A DNA stretch of 64,000 nt from Zerene cesonia (Eukaryota; Arthropoda; Insecta; Lepidoptera; Pieridae): assembly GCF_012273895.1 (NCBI RefSeq), contig NC_052122.1, positions 10,168,001 through 10,232,000 of the forward strand. Reading direction: 5' to 3'. The notes beneath the pieces are model-generated. The model was not told the DNA's origin and searched no databases. It saw only the letters and a program-made list of their open reading frames with translations. Below are positions 37,101-50,251 of the stretch, in pieces (position 1 is the first letter of the stretch; the number at the start of each line of letters is the position of its first letter). The position numbers and the translations under genes were made by a program.

Positions 37101-38051
37101 CTTTTCATATTAGTACGATATGATACCTAAACTTTCTTAATTTAGTGCACGAAGCCATCTAATCGTAATCAGGGCTTTAGTTCACCTACAACCACAGCTG
37201 TTCATTGGTCCTACCTTTCATTTCATTTGTATTCGTACAGTCATGATAAATTGCGAGCCTTAGGGCTTAATGAGTTTATATTGTGTTCGAATGAGTACCT
37301 CTGACTTCAAGTGCAAAGTTAATTTATCATGTTAGCTTAGGAAAATAGACGGTAAGATGAATTTACTTGGATTTTTTTCTCACCAAGCATTTTTATATTA
37401 CCATATAGAAAGCATCTAATATTTTATAAAATAAAGTTACTGTTCTCCATTGAGAGAATTTTATCAGTTATTAACATATATAAACACCCCTAATGGCACT
37501 GTTGTTTAAATTGAGCCAGAACTTTTGGACACACCAAGATTAAGCGACAATAAGAACCTATTCTATTCCTATACTAGAATACGTGATTAATTTACTTTAA
37601 ATATTAATGACTATTATAGACACCGATTTTCTAAAAAGCATCAATAATGCGCATGATTGCGATGAAACTATCCATTTTCATGGCAAAAGTACTTAATAGC
37701 AGAACATTGATTTTGTATAAATTATTGAAATATTATTTTTCGCTTATCCATACCATTGTATTTGAACCTTATATTGTATTTCAGCTGCAATACTCCGTTT
37801 GATATTAAATTGGTTCAGGATTAATTACGCCTTGTGAGAAAGACGCAAACAGAATGTCATAGTCGTTTTGTGGTTATGAATCTCACTACTGAGTAAGTCG
37901 TTATAATCGGTATCGGAGTCCATCCAAACGGATTAATAAATGATTCCTGGTGGGTATTGATATTGATTATATACGTAGTGGCGTGAAGAGGTAAATTAAA
38001 CCGAATTAGGATGTTTTTCTGTCACCAGTAGTAGCCGCTGTAAAGTCTTGT
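34174..38051. other. AT-rich intergenic region, no gene seen
   Basis: I searched both strands for a cysteine-rich VWC exon of peroxidasin and found none. No other coding pattern or clear repeat stands out. Confidence 0.45.
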
Positions 38052-38897
38052 TTTGCTGACTCTACGCAATACGACAACAGAATGACGGTTGAATTATATT
38101 TTCTATAAATTTCTTTTTAATTCATACTAGTCTAGGAAGGTTTTGCGCATGAGTACCGAAAGCTATTCCTAATCAATTTTTAATCGATTCTCTTCAAAAT
38201 ACCCTACTGATGACATAAATGCATATTGCCATGTAACAACACCGTGCAATATTGTTTAAGCCGAAATTGTTTCATCAACTGCGAGAGTTGTTACTTTTCA
38301 AGCGCACAATTTTTCATGTTCTTTATTGATTTAGAAATAAGAAAGGGTCCAACGACTTTTGAAGATAAAGTTAATATTTTAAGAAATATCTGAAGAAAGA
38401 CCTAGCACAAATATTATTAAAAAAATCAATGTAAGCAAGACGTTTTTTAAATGCATTATAAAATATTTTAATAGTGATAAAAAAATTTTTACTTTCGCGC
38501 GGTCACCAATAGGTAAATAATATAGTTTGAGATGCTTTGAACCTTTAGAAAATTACATTTCTTAAAAAATGTTAGCTTTATCGCGAAAAGTCATTGGACC
38601 TTTTTTATTTGTAAATCAATAAAGAACGTAAATAAATTGTGCGCTTGAAAAGTAACAACGCTCGCAGTTGATGAAACAATTTTGCTTAAACAATATTGCA
38701 CGGTGTTGTTCCATGGCAATATGCATTTATGTCATCAGTAGGGTATTTTGAAGAGAATCGCATAAAAAATTGATTTGGAATAGTTTTCGGTACTCATGCG
38801 CAAAACGTTCATAGACTAGTATGAAATAAAAACGAATTTTTAGAAAATATAATACAACCGTCATTCTGTTGTCGTATAGTCAGTATAGTCAGCAAAG
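38052..38897. mobile_element. Long inverted repeat (foldback/MITE-like)
   Basis: The left arm 38052-38390 and right arm 38555-38897 are reverse complements at roughly 90% by eye, separated by a 164-nt unique loop. Shared stretches include acgacaacagaatgacggtt, ctactgatgacataaatgca and gttacttttcaagcgcacaa. No transposase frame is present. It is likely a foldback or MITE-type element, or a hairpin locus able to make long double-stranded RNA. No clear target duplication was identified because the outer ends are diverged. Confidence 0.85.
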
Positions 38898-40233
38898 AAA
38901 TAAGTCGCCGTTACTTTATCGGTCTTAAGATTGCAGCGGTTAGTGAAATATTGTTTTGAATTAGATTTGATTTTAAGATTTTGATTTATGAATTTAATTA
39001 CGGTTTTCCATATAACGTACCTACGTACCGCTTATCAATTATCAAAAGCGCAAATAATATTTTTCGCGCGCGCACCTACGTAAATAAAGGAGAATATTCA
39101 GTGCTATTAATATAATTTTAATATTTCGAATGTGTCCGTACTCATGATTTCAGCCGATCTTTATAATACCTTCCAATTATCGTCACTAACCCCAAAATTT
39201 TGAACAAGGACGGAACCTGATAATAATTATTGTGCTTATTTTAGTTTAAATCGATGAAAATGCAAATAAGGAATACAAATTGTCGATCGTCACGCATAAT
39301 GAATGCAATGTAATAATACTGACTGAAAGTAATATTTTTGAAATCAAAAACAATTGATAATGATAAATAAAAATGAAATGAACTTAAGAAAATCAAGTCT
39401 AGAAATGCTGTAAATTAGGATATGAAAGTTAAAATAATCATAATGTCTTACTTATCTATTTCTATATATTATTTTGAGTAAATAGACACCACATCGATAT
39501 TTTTAATTAACTACATTACTCATACCTACTTTATCATCTATGTATATAACAGCAAGAGGTTGGATATTTAACATAGTAGGTAATAATTGTAATTAGAAAA
39601 CCCTGCAATAAATACTTAAAAACAAGTCAACCATAAATAATATAGTCAATATTTTACATAGTAACATTAGTAAAAACTTCAGACGAGTTTTAGTAATTAA
39701 TCTTATGATTTAATATAATTAGATAAAAAATAAATTCTTAAATATTTGGACCACATAGGAGAGTATAGATTTATTGTAAATATTCCGAAGTATTAAAATA
39801 TGGGTAAAACACAAAAAAAGATAGAACCTCCGCTAATTGTAGAACATTGAGACACTTTTTTATTTTTTTTTCCACTGATTTTTGTATTTTTTTTTGGATT
39901 TTTATTTTTTTATTATACACGTAACATTACCAGGTAATATAATAGTCCAATGTCTAATAAATGCAGAATCAGTACCGTTTGAGTGGCTCAGTCGTCGGGT
40001 TATGTCACCGTTCTTATACTCTACAAGTACATCAATTTTTTTTTGTTTTTTTTCTTAATGCTTTTTATATAATTACGTAATCAATAATTGCCCAATAAGT
40101 AATTGTCAATTGTATGCATGATCAAATCCATTAGGCACGCTTTGTCGTTAGATGGATACCACGGCTCTTACTAACTAAACACCAATTTTTGTTTTTGGAT
40201 TTTATATATGTATTTTGCATTTTTTTTTGTTTT
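38898..40233. other. AT-rich region with T-rich tracts downstream of peroxidasin
   Basis: T-rich tracts occur at about 39855-39920, 40035-40060 and 40185-40250 (A-rich on the peroxidasin strand). They probably belong to its 3' untranslated region and flank. No coding exon was recognised. Confidence 0.45.
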
Positions 40234-40239
40234 TTTATT
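40234..40239 (-). terminator. Candidate polyadenylation signal for peroxidasin
   Basis: TTTATT here reads AATAAA on the minus strand, about 270 bases after the peroxidasin stop codon. Further copies occur lower down (for example near 39900), so the site used is uncertain. Confidence 0.35.
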
Positions 40240-40508
40240 TTTTACTGACATTTATATGATTTAGGCTCAAGTATTAAAAACTTCACCTATCAACCACGGA
40301 CTGGTATCTGTAATTGATGTTGCTCTCTGTGAAGTTTTTACCACATCGAGGTTAACGTTATTTGTATTAGTATTTCTATGAATTATGTGAACAATATCTA
40401 TTTTAGTTTAATATTTACAAATGCAGCTTTCCAGTATCGTAACGCCGTGTCAATGGATGAAATATCTATAGGTACAATCGATCGTCACGGAAAGTGTTAA
40501 TGTCTACT

Positions 40509-43500
40509 TTATACTTTTTGGCAAGTGTTCTCGAGATACTCCACTTTTCTTTGCAGATCTTCGACGATTTTAAACAAGTCATTTTGAGATTCTTCTAGAA
40601 TTTCCAAGCGGTGGTCATTTTCAATCAGCTGGTTGTGGTTCGGATCCATTGAAGCTTCTCTACGTACTCGTGTCTTTTCTACGTCATTGTCATCGCCGCA
40701 AGATTCGCAATCCATCCAATATCTTAAATCAATTGACGGAAGATCTTCGCACGATGTTAGACCGTCTTGTATTTCTGGTAGTATAAATACGTTCTCACCA
40801 ATCGTGTCAATATTATCACCATTATCGCAGAAAATTCGAGCCAAATTTGTCTTTTGGATTTCTTTGAATTGATCCGGTTTGAATGTAAGGGGATTCTCAA
40901 ACCAAAGTCGGTCTCCGTCACGCAAACGCTTAAACTGTTCGATAAGAATGCAGCGGAAAAGTGGCCCGACTTTAGCACCTTTAGACATATCTTCCAAGAT
41001 TCCGCCGACCCAAACATCGATATTGTGTACAGAGCCATAAAGTTCCTTCAACTTATCCCTAACGCCTTTATCTGATATTTCACCTGCTAAGTCATCAAAA
41101 TCATTCACTTCAGACATGTTACAAATACTGCGCCATTTAGTATATGGCGGAATAGCATGATCACGCCCTCTTTGAATGTTAATAGCGGCCAAATCAAGTG
41201 CCACGGCGTGAGCTGTATGGAAGAGTTTCTCAGTCAGTTCCGAATTCAAGTTCTGCGTTGGTGTTTTCAATTTCACTGGTGTCATAAACATGCCCCTTAT
41301 AAGTGGATCAACTCCTCCTTCGTCAACAATTCTCCATGGAGAGAAAAACGCGTTTCGCAATAGTAAATGTCCCTGTGGTATAGGTTCAAAATGTTCATCA
41401 TAACGATGTAGAATTGGGTTAATAAGCGAATGGCCAAATCTAAGGGCTGCAGTTGCGAATACGTTAGAGATAGACGGATTTACATCAGGGTTGTATTCAG
41501 TGTAATCACCGAGAAGGGCATATCCCTCACGACCAAGAATCAATGGTAACCAATGATAGTAAGTTATAGCTTGCATTTCAGCACCAACAATTTTCCTGGC
41601 TTCTTGATAAACCTTGTCGCCGTCCCAGAATGGATTAATGGCTTTCAATTTGTTCGCAAGTCGGTTATGTTCCCTCATCCATATAGTATGCATGGCTACT
41701 AGTCCAATCTGTTCATTAGCTCGTATGTCACCAGCTACAAAACAGCTCCGTGTGCTTTCAACTAAATTGAGCCTACAATCCATAGCATTGATACCAGTTG
41801 TTGGTAAGAGTGGTTTTGTACCATGATACGTAGCTCCAACACGTAATGTTCCATTATCGTTGGTCAGATCTCTTAAATCTTCAGCAACAGCGTTTTCAAA
41901 ACCATATACTTGGGAAGCATCAATGAAAGAAGTTAACTGATTGATTTGTTCCCTAGCTTCAAGGTTTCCAAACAAAACTGAAGTCATGCCAGATCCACAT
42001 ACAGCACTTGTTCTAATAAAATCTATGCATCGACGATTTGTAATACGAGGGTCATTTGGAGGAACATCAATGGGGAAGCATGGTGCCGCATAATCACATG
42101 TCTTTTTGCAGTCAACTCCATCCCAAGTCTGGTCACTAACAGATGGTAAAGCATGGTCCAAATCATGGTCTAGCCATTGTCCCCACTGCATAAGCATATG
42201 AGTCAGATACTCGTCCCCAGTTATGTTTTTTGTCGAAATAACCTTTGTGGAAACTAATCTGGCACTGGGTAGGGAAAATCCATTATATTTTAATCCTTTA
42301 TTCCATCCTACTGGCTGGCTGAAACCGTTTTCATAAATCGGATAAAGAATTCTCCTAAAAGGCGTCAAAGATGATCCCCATGTTGGATTTTCAAAATTAT
42401 TGCAGCTTCCATCGATGGATCTGTACTTTTTATGGAAACACATATTAGAACAATCTTGTGCTTTCCTGTGTGCCACACAGCCAGAGAGACGTGAAATAAT
42501 ATCCAAGTGCTTAGTTGATAAAATATTTTCATAATTGAACGGTTCCACCGTTGTTACCTTCAATCCCCTTTGAATATATTCACGAACTTTGTCTAACGTT
42601 CTCTCATAGATTTCCGCTGCCCTTGCAATTTCTCTGGCGGGTGCATTAGGGAATCTTGTGAATCTATAAAGGTCGTGAACACTTGTTCCGCTTCGATTCG
42701 TAAACATTTGTTCAATTGTACGCGCAATAGCCTGGTCTACATCGCGTGTCGCTTCAGTCAAGGCTATATTGACATATTCATCGCCAGGCAAAATATGATC
42801 TTTCACTGTTAAGTATGCTGATGCGGTATCTCTGCCGTGATCATTATAGACTGAACATTCGTAGCTTCCTGTATCAGTTAACGATATATTATTAATTACC
42901 AAACTTCCAATCAAGGTGATCGTAAATCTTTCATTCGGTATTATTCTGTTTCCATTTTTTCTCCACTCAATATTAGCAAGCGGTTCACTTTCATATTCAC
43001 ATGGCATTTGTATTGTGGTTTCTTTATAGGCTTCAATATCTTCTGGGCGTGTGACAATCTTTGGTGAAACTACTGGCACTTCCTGCACCTTTAAAATAGC
43101 AGAGATTTCAGTCAAACCTTCCGAATTTTCAGCTCGGCAGTGGTAAATACCATCATCGTCTTCAGTAACTTCAGTTATGGTCAAATTTTGATTATTGTTA
43201 CTCAAGATAAGGTTTTCTTTTGGAGGAAGAATCATAGTATTTCTATACCAAGTTATGACTGGTTTCGGAACACCACGAGCAGTGCAAGTAAATTGAACCT
43301 TATCTCCAACAGCTACCTTTTCGTCCTTTGGAACCAAAATAAATGCAGGAGCGACTGAAACAAACAAACATTATTTTATTCTATGCACTCACCTTTTCTG
43401 TACTGCCGGCGTAATAAAACTATCGGAATTATTCTTGCAATGCTTACCCATGACTTCAAGTGTGCAAGAAGCTGATATTTTTCCATTGATGTTTTCCGCT

Positions 43501-46411
43501 ACACATGTGTAGGTACCAGCGTCTATGTCCTGTACATTTTCTATGACAATTGATCCATTGTGTCGCAAAGAAAGTCGATCGGATAGAAGAATTCTTTCTC
43601 CATTGAACAACCATGATATGTGAGGTTTTGGGTTGCCAGTAGCAACACAATCGAAACCTACATATTTTTGATTGATTCGAACCATTTGCTTTCGCGGCAA
43701 AACTGTGAAGACGGGATAGTCTGAAAAAATATTTCTATTTAATAATCAATTCTAAACTACTTTTGTGTATTATGCGAGTAAGAAATATCGTTACCATTTT
43801 CATTAGGTTTACTCTGCATCATCATTCTTGCAGGTTTAGAACGTATTTCCCCAGCTGGGTTCTTTGCTGTACATTCAAAGATGCCGACATCATTTTCATC
43901 TGCTTGGTGAACCATAAGTGTTCCATTATTCATTACCTCGTATCTTGACGTATCTACGTTTATAACGGACGAGTCGCGATACCAAACAATTTCTGGAGTT
44001 GGCTCGCCAGTTGCGTAACAAACAAACATAGCATCATCACCGAAGTTAACAACGACGTCTTCAGGTTCCTTTTCGAATTCAGGTCGTTCTGAAATATCGA
44101 TATAATGAATAATATGGCTCCAAATAGATATTACCCACTATAATGGTGATTTTTTATATGACATGGTAACTTACTACAATTAAAGTCGGATTCCTTCATT
44201 GTTGCTAAAGATGTCCCCATATTGCCCGATGGGCCATAGCACGTGGCAGCGATGCTCATGTCAGTGTGTTCGGAGAGCATTCGAACAAACCAAAGCATAG
44301 AGCAATCGCAAATAAGAGCATTGCTATCCAACCTTAGCTTTTGTAGTTTCGGTAGACCCCGGAATGATCCGGGCGGTATTGTCTTCAAGTTATTATTATG
44401 CAAGTACCTAGAGAAACATAAAATTAGTTCAAATGATCTGTAGCATTGAGAAAATTTACGTTGAATGTGGGATATACTCACAGTCGTTCCAACCGTGGCA
44501 AATTCGAGAAAGTTTCGGGCTCAATCTGATGTATTTCATTGACATGTAAGTACCTGTAACAAAATTAAATATTTAATTAAAAGACATCGTAGTTACATAT
44601 TATGTAGTATATTTTTCTAATGTTTAAATTGGTTTCTTGATCGAAGTATAAGAAAGTAAATCCTGAACAATAAGAAACTAAACATGAAGAAGGGCACATA
44701 TGTTATTGGAATTGATCTTGCATTTGGCTCTATATATTTTAGAGATAAAAAATCTATTCAATTGTAATCGGACATATTCCACGCGATATATTGCCATCAA
44801 TTAAAATACGAGTTTAGATAGCAAAATTTTAACCAATAAAGTAAATCTATTCTAGTCACCTAGATGCTTAACGTGACATAACATTGTGTGTTAGGTATTG
44901 TATAATTCTTAGTATGGATTTTATGAAAAACTAATCATGCTATATCATGGGATACTTTTATGTCAGACTAGCTGTCCTACGCGGTTTTATCTACGACATA
45001 CACGATGTTGTTTCATTTATATTCCTCCTTCTCAGCCTCCTTATAATTAATTATCTATACCTAACACTAACATAAGTTTGAAATCGGACTATTAGTTCCT
45101 GGGATAAAATGATTGACAAGATTAAACTGGACGAAAACGGGACGTGATGATAGTACTGTATGTTTAGCGCACGTTAAGACTCAGTATTCTTGGCTGTTTG
45201 GACAAAAGGCATATCGCAAATTTCATAACAATTCCGATTAATGTTTAGCGGCGTCTCGCCTCATCGGTTTCTTAAACCCCTGCTGAAACATGAGCGCAGA
45301 TAATTCTTTGAATCGCTATTATTTATATTATGAGAACAATTTTTTAAATGTTTTGTATGAAAATTTATATTATTATCCACCCAATAAAATAACACTCAAT
45401 TTTTTAAATTATATATAACACTGTACCCCCAAACTGTTATACGAATTATGTACCAAAAACCGAAACCGAAAAACCGAAAAAGATCATAGTAGTACTATTT
45501 CTAATCGACAGTAAGGAAACAAATTTTCTATTCGAATTAAAATTTTTAATCAAATTATCAAAATACAAGAATTTAAAACAACGATTGGGTCAGCTAGTAT
45601 AAACAATCTATTTCAAATATATCAGACCGCATGCAAAACGGTGACATCATTTTCTGTGAAACTCATTGAGGAATGGCTGGGTCGCGTGGGCTGTTTATCT
45701 CTACTTAGAACCCGGGTCATTGATATTATATAAAATGTATAATCGATCTCTTATCAGCGTATTATTATAACCACTGCTTCAATTGTATTTTTTTAAGTAT
45801 GTATTGAATAAATTGAAGTGGGGTCCATTATATAACAATAACATTATATATATATTATTATATGACTGATAGCAAAATAAATTAGTGTATTTATCACCAC
45901 AATGTTATCAGACTGTGTTATAAATCATTTGGCAAAAGAAATACTAACAAGCATTAGTATGTATACTGGAATAAGAAATTATAAATTTATTCAATGACAA
46001 ACGGCGGGATTTTTCAGATTTCCAGAATTTCATGGAATTTTACTCTTTAATTTGTCTTTCTTTTTTTCAATACTAGATATTAAGAATACCACGTCACGTC
46101 AAAAATAATATTTATGAATTGTTATTTTTAAAACTACCACCGACATAACCTCCGACGAAACGGGGAATTTCATTATAATTATATCATATACTCACAGTTG
46201 TTCCAAGTGGATCATGCCCTGGAATACATCGGAATCGATGTGTCGGATCCTGTTCCTGTACAAGTACAGGTACTTCACCCTCCGGAGGCCATGGAAGGCG
46301 CCCGAGCGTACCTCCCTGAGCTGGTTGTCGTTCAGCAGCAGGGAACGCAGCCGGTGCAAGTGACTGAACACTCCTGGAGCGATGTCGTAGATGCGATTGA
46401 AGCGAATGTCC
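40509..46411 (-). CDS. Pxn: Peroxidasin (LRR-Ig-haem peroxidase), 5' end missing
   Basis: Six exons: 46411-46196, 44553-44482, 44407-44175, 44088-43795, 43720-43448 and 43354-40509. All introns are GT-AG and the phases agree; together they give 1310 residues. Order: leucine-rich repeats, a cysteine-rich LRRCT, four Ig domains (two in the last exon), the peroxidase domain and a C-terminal coiled coil. Key peroxidase residues are present: in visible-protein numbering distal Asp758/His759 (WLDHDLDH), Arg907 and Glu910 (GDIRANEQ) and proximal His1004 (RFGH). Peroxidasin is secreted and uses hypobromous acid to form sulfilimine cross-links in basement-membrane collagen IV. An RVRR site (40659-40670) fits proprotein-convertase processing. 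The signal peptide and LRRNT exon were not found up to 64,000. The VWC domain usual after the coiled coil is also absent: the frame stops at 40509 soon after LENTC. Identity is near certain. Confidence 0.96.
43448..44088 (-). CDS. Pxn: Peroxidasin exons 4-5 as seen: Ig domains 1 and 2
   Basis: Exon 44088-43795 (294 nt) carries Ig1, with Cys in FVCYATGEP, Trp in IVWYRD and Cys in GIFECTAKN. Exon 43720-43448 (273 nt) carries Ig2, with GFDCVATGNP, ISWLFNG and GTYTCVAEN. Both are bounded by phase-1 introns of 74-93 nt, the usual phase for Ig modules. Confidence 0.93.
44175..44553 (-). CDS. Pxn: Peroxidasin exons 2-3 as seen: LRR and LRRCT
   Basis: Exon 44553-44482 is exactly 72 nt, one 24-residue leucine-rich repeat, flanked by phase-2 introns. 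Exon 44407-44175 holds a further repeat and the C-terminal cap with CDCSMLW and later cysteines in AATCYGP and FNCK. Confidence 0.92.
44554..46195 (-). other. Peroxidasin intron (1.64 kb) with a Helitron-like remnant
   Basis: This is the only long intron between the visible exons. At 44966-45100 a minus-oriented fragment shows a CTAGT-type end (ccgcgtaggacagctagtc on the minus strand) and, further in, aggaactaatagtccgattt. That order matches the Helitron-like fragments elsewhere in the window. A second ggtcagctagtat end lies near 45590-45602. Confidence 0.5.
46196..46411 (-). CDS. Pxn: Peroxidasin first visible exon: three LRRs
   Basis: This exon is 216 nt (3 x 72) with phase-2 borders and encodes DIRFNRIYDIAPGVFSHL and two more repeats. 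It is clearly richer in GC than its flanks. The acceptor is GTTTCAG|GGACATT and the donor GTGAGT. Confidence 0.92.
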
Positions 46412-49400
46412 CTGAAACAAGATGGCGGAGTCATACCTTTGTTTGATACTTTTACAAATAAATCAAAACATTATAATTTTAATATCCATAAGGTTTTAGA
46501 TATTCAGAATATAGTTGTGTATGTTTATATATTTAAATTAATGTTTGAACGTAATATAGTTGTAATGGTTAGGGAGGGGCGACTGAAAATCAATGATGCA
46601 TCTACGCATCATACCAATATTGAATGTTGTAATTTAATAAATAATCTCGTTATTTTCTGCAGGCGTGCTTGATCCTACAACAGATCCTGAACAGATTTTG
46701 AAGAAAATTGTCATAGATGTAGCTTATGCACCCGATGCATGATACTTGCTTTTACCCGCATGTTCGATCGCGGTTGAAATCTTTCAGCACAACCAGTATG
46801 TTGGCATTAATAATGCTATATTTGAAACAACGTAAAAAAATAATTAAGAATGCTTTTTTGTTATGCTCTATTCAAAAACAGGCAAGCAAAGTAATGCACT
46901 ATAAATATAAGAACAAAATATATAATTATTGATACCAAAAAACTAAACCGCGTTCAAACTGCTGGAACTAGGCTAAATATAAATAGGACCACATCGAAGG
47001 TACCAGCGATCAAATAAAAAAAAAAAATCATAAAGTCGGTTCACCCAGTTGTGTGAATACAAGAACAAAAAATACAGTAGAATCGCTTGAAAAGAATTGA
47101 AAATAATTTCGCGTGAATAATGTTACTTAAACCAACAAACATTGTCAAAAACATTAAGTAAACGAGCCTCAGGTATGGCCTAGATAAATGGTTGTAACTC
47201 ATAGTTGTGATAAGTTGTACATTGTATCAGCGTGTGCTCGTGCATATATTCGCAAAGCTCAGACTAGTTTAAGGAATAATAATTAATCTATAAGGTCGTT
47301 TAGCGAAGACGCTTAGACATGTCAATCGTGCGCGAGGCTTAGGGCGGGAGGAGGTAGAAATAAGCCCGAGCTACCTATGTCCTGTCATAGCAGCTCGGGA
47401 CACTAGTTACGGCTGCCGTGTGAATGTTTGAATTTATATTAAGAGCAATATGCAATTATGTTGTAAAAATGGTAGATAAAATCTCCGTTTTCGTTATAAC
47501 TATCTTAGCGAATGTTATTGATTTGTGACAACCGCAATATTGCCTTGAAGTTTGTATATAACGATATAAGTGAACGTTGGACACAAAACCATTATAAATA
47601 ACACACAACATATGCTTTTAAATATTCTTTTTCCACTCAACGGTAGAAACCAAACCAAAAATAGAATTTCTACCATTTGGTTTACCTCACATTTAGGTAC
47701 TAATATCTTAATATTATTACCTATATATTTTTTTTTTCTTTTTATAAAAATCTCCAAATTATATTGAAAGCATAAAGTATGTTTAAATCCGACTAAAAAT
47801 AGCAAATAATCTTTATTCCCAACGCAGTGTATTCCGGGTAAACACAATTCAATATTATCCATTGCATTTTGCTTTTGCTCATAATTTCGCAGAATATACA
47901 CAACAAACGTCCAAAAATAAAATATCTCGCACAGCCATTTTAATTCTCGATATAAAAGATACACCAAAACAAAAAGGTATTAAGGATATCACATTTATTT
48001 CCTAGAAAGGTAAAAATAGATAATTTGGTGCAATATTATAATCATATGAAAATCTTTAAATTTATAGCTACAAATTTTTTACAGTCTGTCTTACTAAAGA
48101 CTTTTTTCACAATTATTAATAATATAAATTATATAGTGTAACAAACTACTGTTAGAACAATACGACACAATACGCATAAGAGATTTAACAAGCATCATTA
48201 TTGGATCTTTCGTTGGTTAAATACTTGCTTATATTTTATACATAAAACTAAAGATACATCGCTGTATATGCAATCTGACTTAATAATTACTAAGTGGAAG
48301 AACGAAAGCTACTGCAGGCATTAACTATTTATTCAGAATTTCAGACAATAATCATGTCATGAGCTGCGCTATTCAATAATAATATGACTTATAACAACAT
48401 TTTCAAAGTCAACTTAGTGTTTGTAGTTTTTTTTAATCATTCAACCGGTTTTGAGGCTTATACAAACGAAAAAAAAAATACATTCTTTAGACTTACTAAC
48501 GTAATTTTACTATTTAACTTCAACATGTTTATTTTAGATCTATTGATAGACCATCTCCATTTAGAAATAGGTTTTATTTCCTTTATATACTTATTTAATC
48601 ATTAAGTAGGCGTTTGACCGATACCATCTTTACCACCCACCGGAATATTTCATAATGCACTGTATAGATAAGGTTTTTAATATGCGTTGTATACTTGATT
48701 GTGCCACTATCACGACTCAAACATATATAATACTTTTTTGCTATGACTTGTAAACGAATTCTTCCACCAAGTCCTTAACTAAAACAAATTTCTCACCAAA
48801 ACAGTCGGACTTTAGGTGAGGACACAATTTACGTGTAATTGTTATTAGTGATCGAAGTATATATATATATATATCATACTAGGTTATCCAAAGATGGTAT
48901 ATTGAAAAAAGACACGACGACATTTTATAACGTATTTAAAATGTAGTATGAACCTACTGAAATTTAACGAGCTAGTTCAAATTTAACAATGGTGTAAATC
49001 TTTGAAAGTACGTATTTTAATAAAATCTTTCAAAATTCGTATCACAACTGAATGCGTTTTGTATAAATGCAAATAATCCGATTGTTACGACCACAATTGT
49101 TATATAACTCATGCAAATTGTATTTGTTTAAATATAAATATTTCCAAGGGAATTAAGAAATGTTTAATGCATAGTACGGTTAAAGTAAATTCAAATTTGC
49201 TTCGAACGTTATAATTCAAGGAAGCGGGACCGCAGAGATAAGCTTTCAAATTAGCGCATGAAAATTATGAAAAATTATACTTACACCATTTCGTTGTAGA
49301 ATCGTCACAAATTATAAAATGAATGCATTGAATTGAATGGTTTATGATAAAACTTTTTACATAATTATTGTGATGGTGGAACGCGATGATGAATTTATTT

Positions 49401-50251
49401 CAAAGATTCGTTCATTTTTAGAGATATCGCGGGCGAATCACGGGGTTGATCACTAATGATAAAAAGTAACTATAATTATATGTGTACATTGGACAAACCC
49501 GGGACGAACCGCTAGTATATCATACGGATTAATATTGCTGAAGGGTGCCTTGAATTCATTTATGTAGCGTTTACAAACTTCAAAGCTATCGTTGATTGAA
49601 GCGTTTGTTATTGAAAGTGTGGTGGTTTAACTTAATCAGTTTATAAATTGCTATTTAAGCCTTTATTGGAGCAGGTCAAGCTTATATAGTGAACATTGAT
49701 TTTATAAATCAGAGAATATTATGGTCTTTGCTAGTGAGTATATACGATAATGTTATATATGTAAGAGCCACAATAATGCATCACGCTGTTCATGTCTTAG
49801 AATTAAGTTATTATTTTAACTATGTACGCCACTCTCATTTACTATAGTTATCTTATTTTTTTCCTGCAATGTTGTGTCGATCTGTAATAGTGTCAAGCTA
49901 TGTATTTATACAAAAAAATGGGTTTGCGATAACTTTTCTAATAAGTCACAAATCAGAATTTAAACTACGCAGGTAATTTGCTTTGCATTAAATATGTACT
50001 TAATTTAATTTCTATATTTGAATATGCAACACCATGGTTAGAGAAGTGAAACAGAATTAAAACTGAACTTTAAACAACAAAACATGTGATAAATATCGTG
50101 TGCTTACATATAATGAATGCACTCTAGTCTCTAACTAAGTAAGTTAAGCTTCTAATCCGAACGTACAGTGAAAATTACAATTAAATAAAGAAAAATAACA
50201 TTTTAAATGTAAACAAATTTCCAGGAAATGTACATTATAAATTAATTTGTT
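46412..50251. other. AT-rich region, probable peroxidasin 5' intron
   Basis: I looked on the minus strand for an LRRNT exon (CPxxCxC pattern) ending in phase 2 and found none. A short exon-like plus-strand segment lies at 46663-46742 and a GC-rich hairpin at 47365-47399; both are described as findings. A (TA)n run occurs near 48860. Confidence 0.45.

Noticed and set aside
39855..40250. Three T-rich tracts as a regulatory repeat
   Set aside because: They share only composition. They are better explained as an A-rich 3' untranslated region and flank on the minus strand.
43755..44481. Intron-extended starts of the peroxidasin exons
   Set aside because: Frames that start at Met codons inside introns or mid-exon are not real starts. 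Consensus splice sites and matching phases define the exon borders given.
47515..47967. 150-codon minus-strand frame
   Set aside because: It is the longest unassigned frame, but it has no domain, no signal peptide and no splice context, and its composition follows the local AT content.
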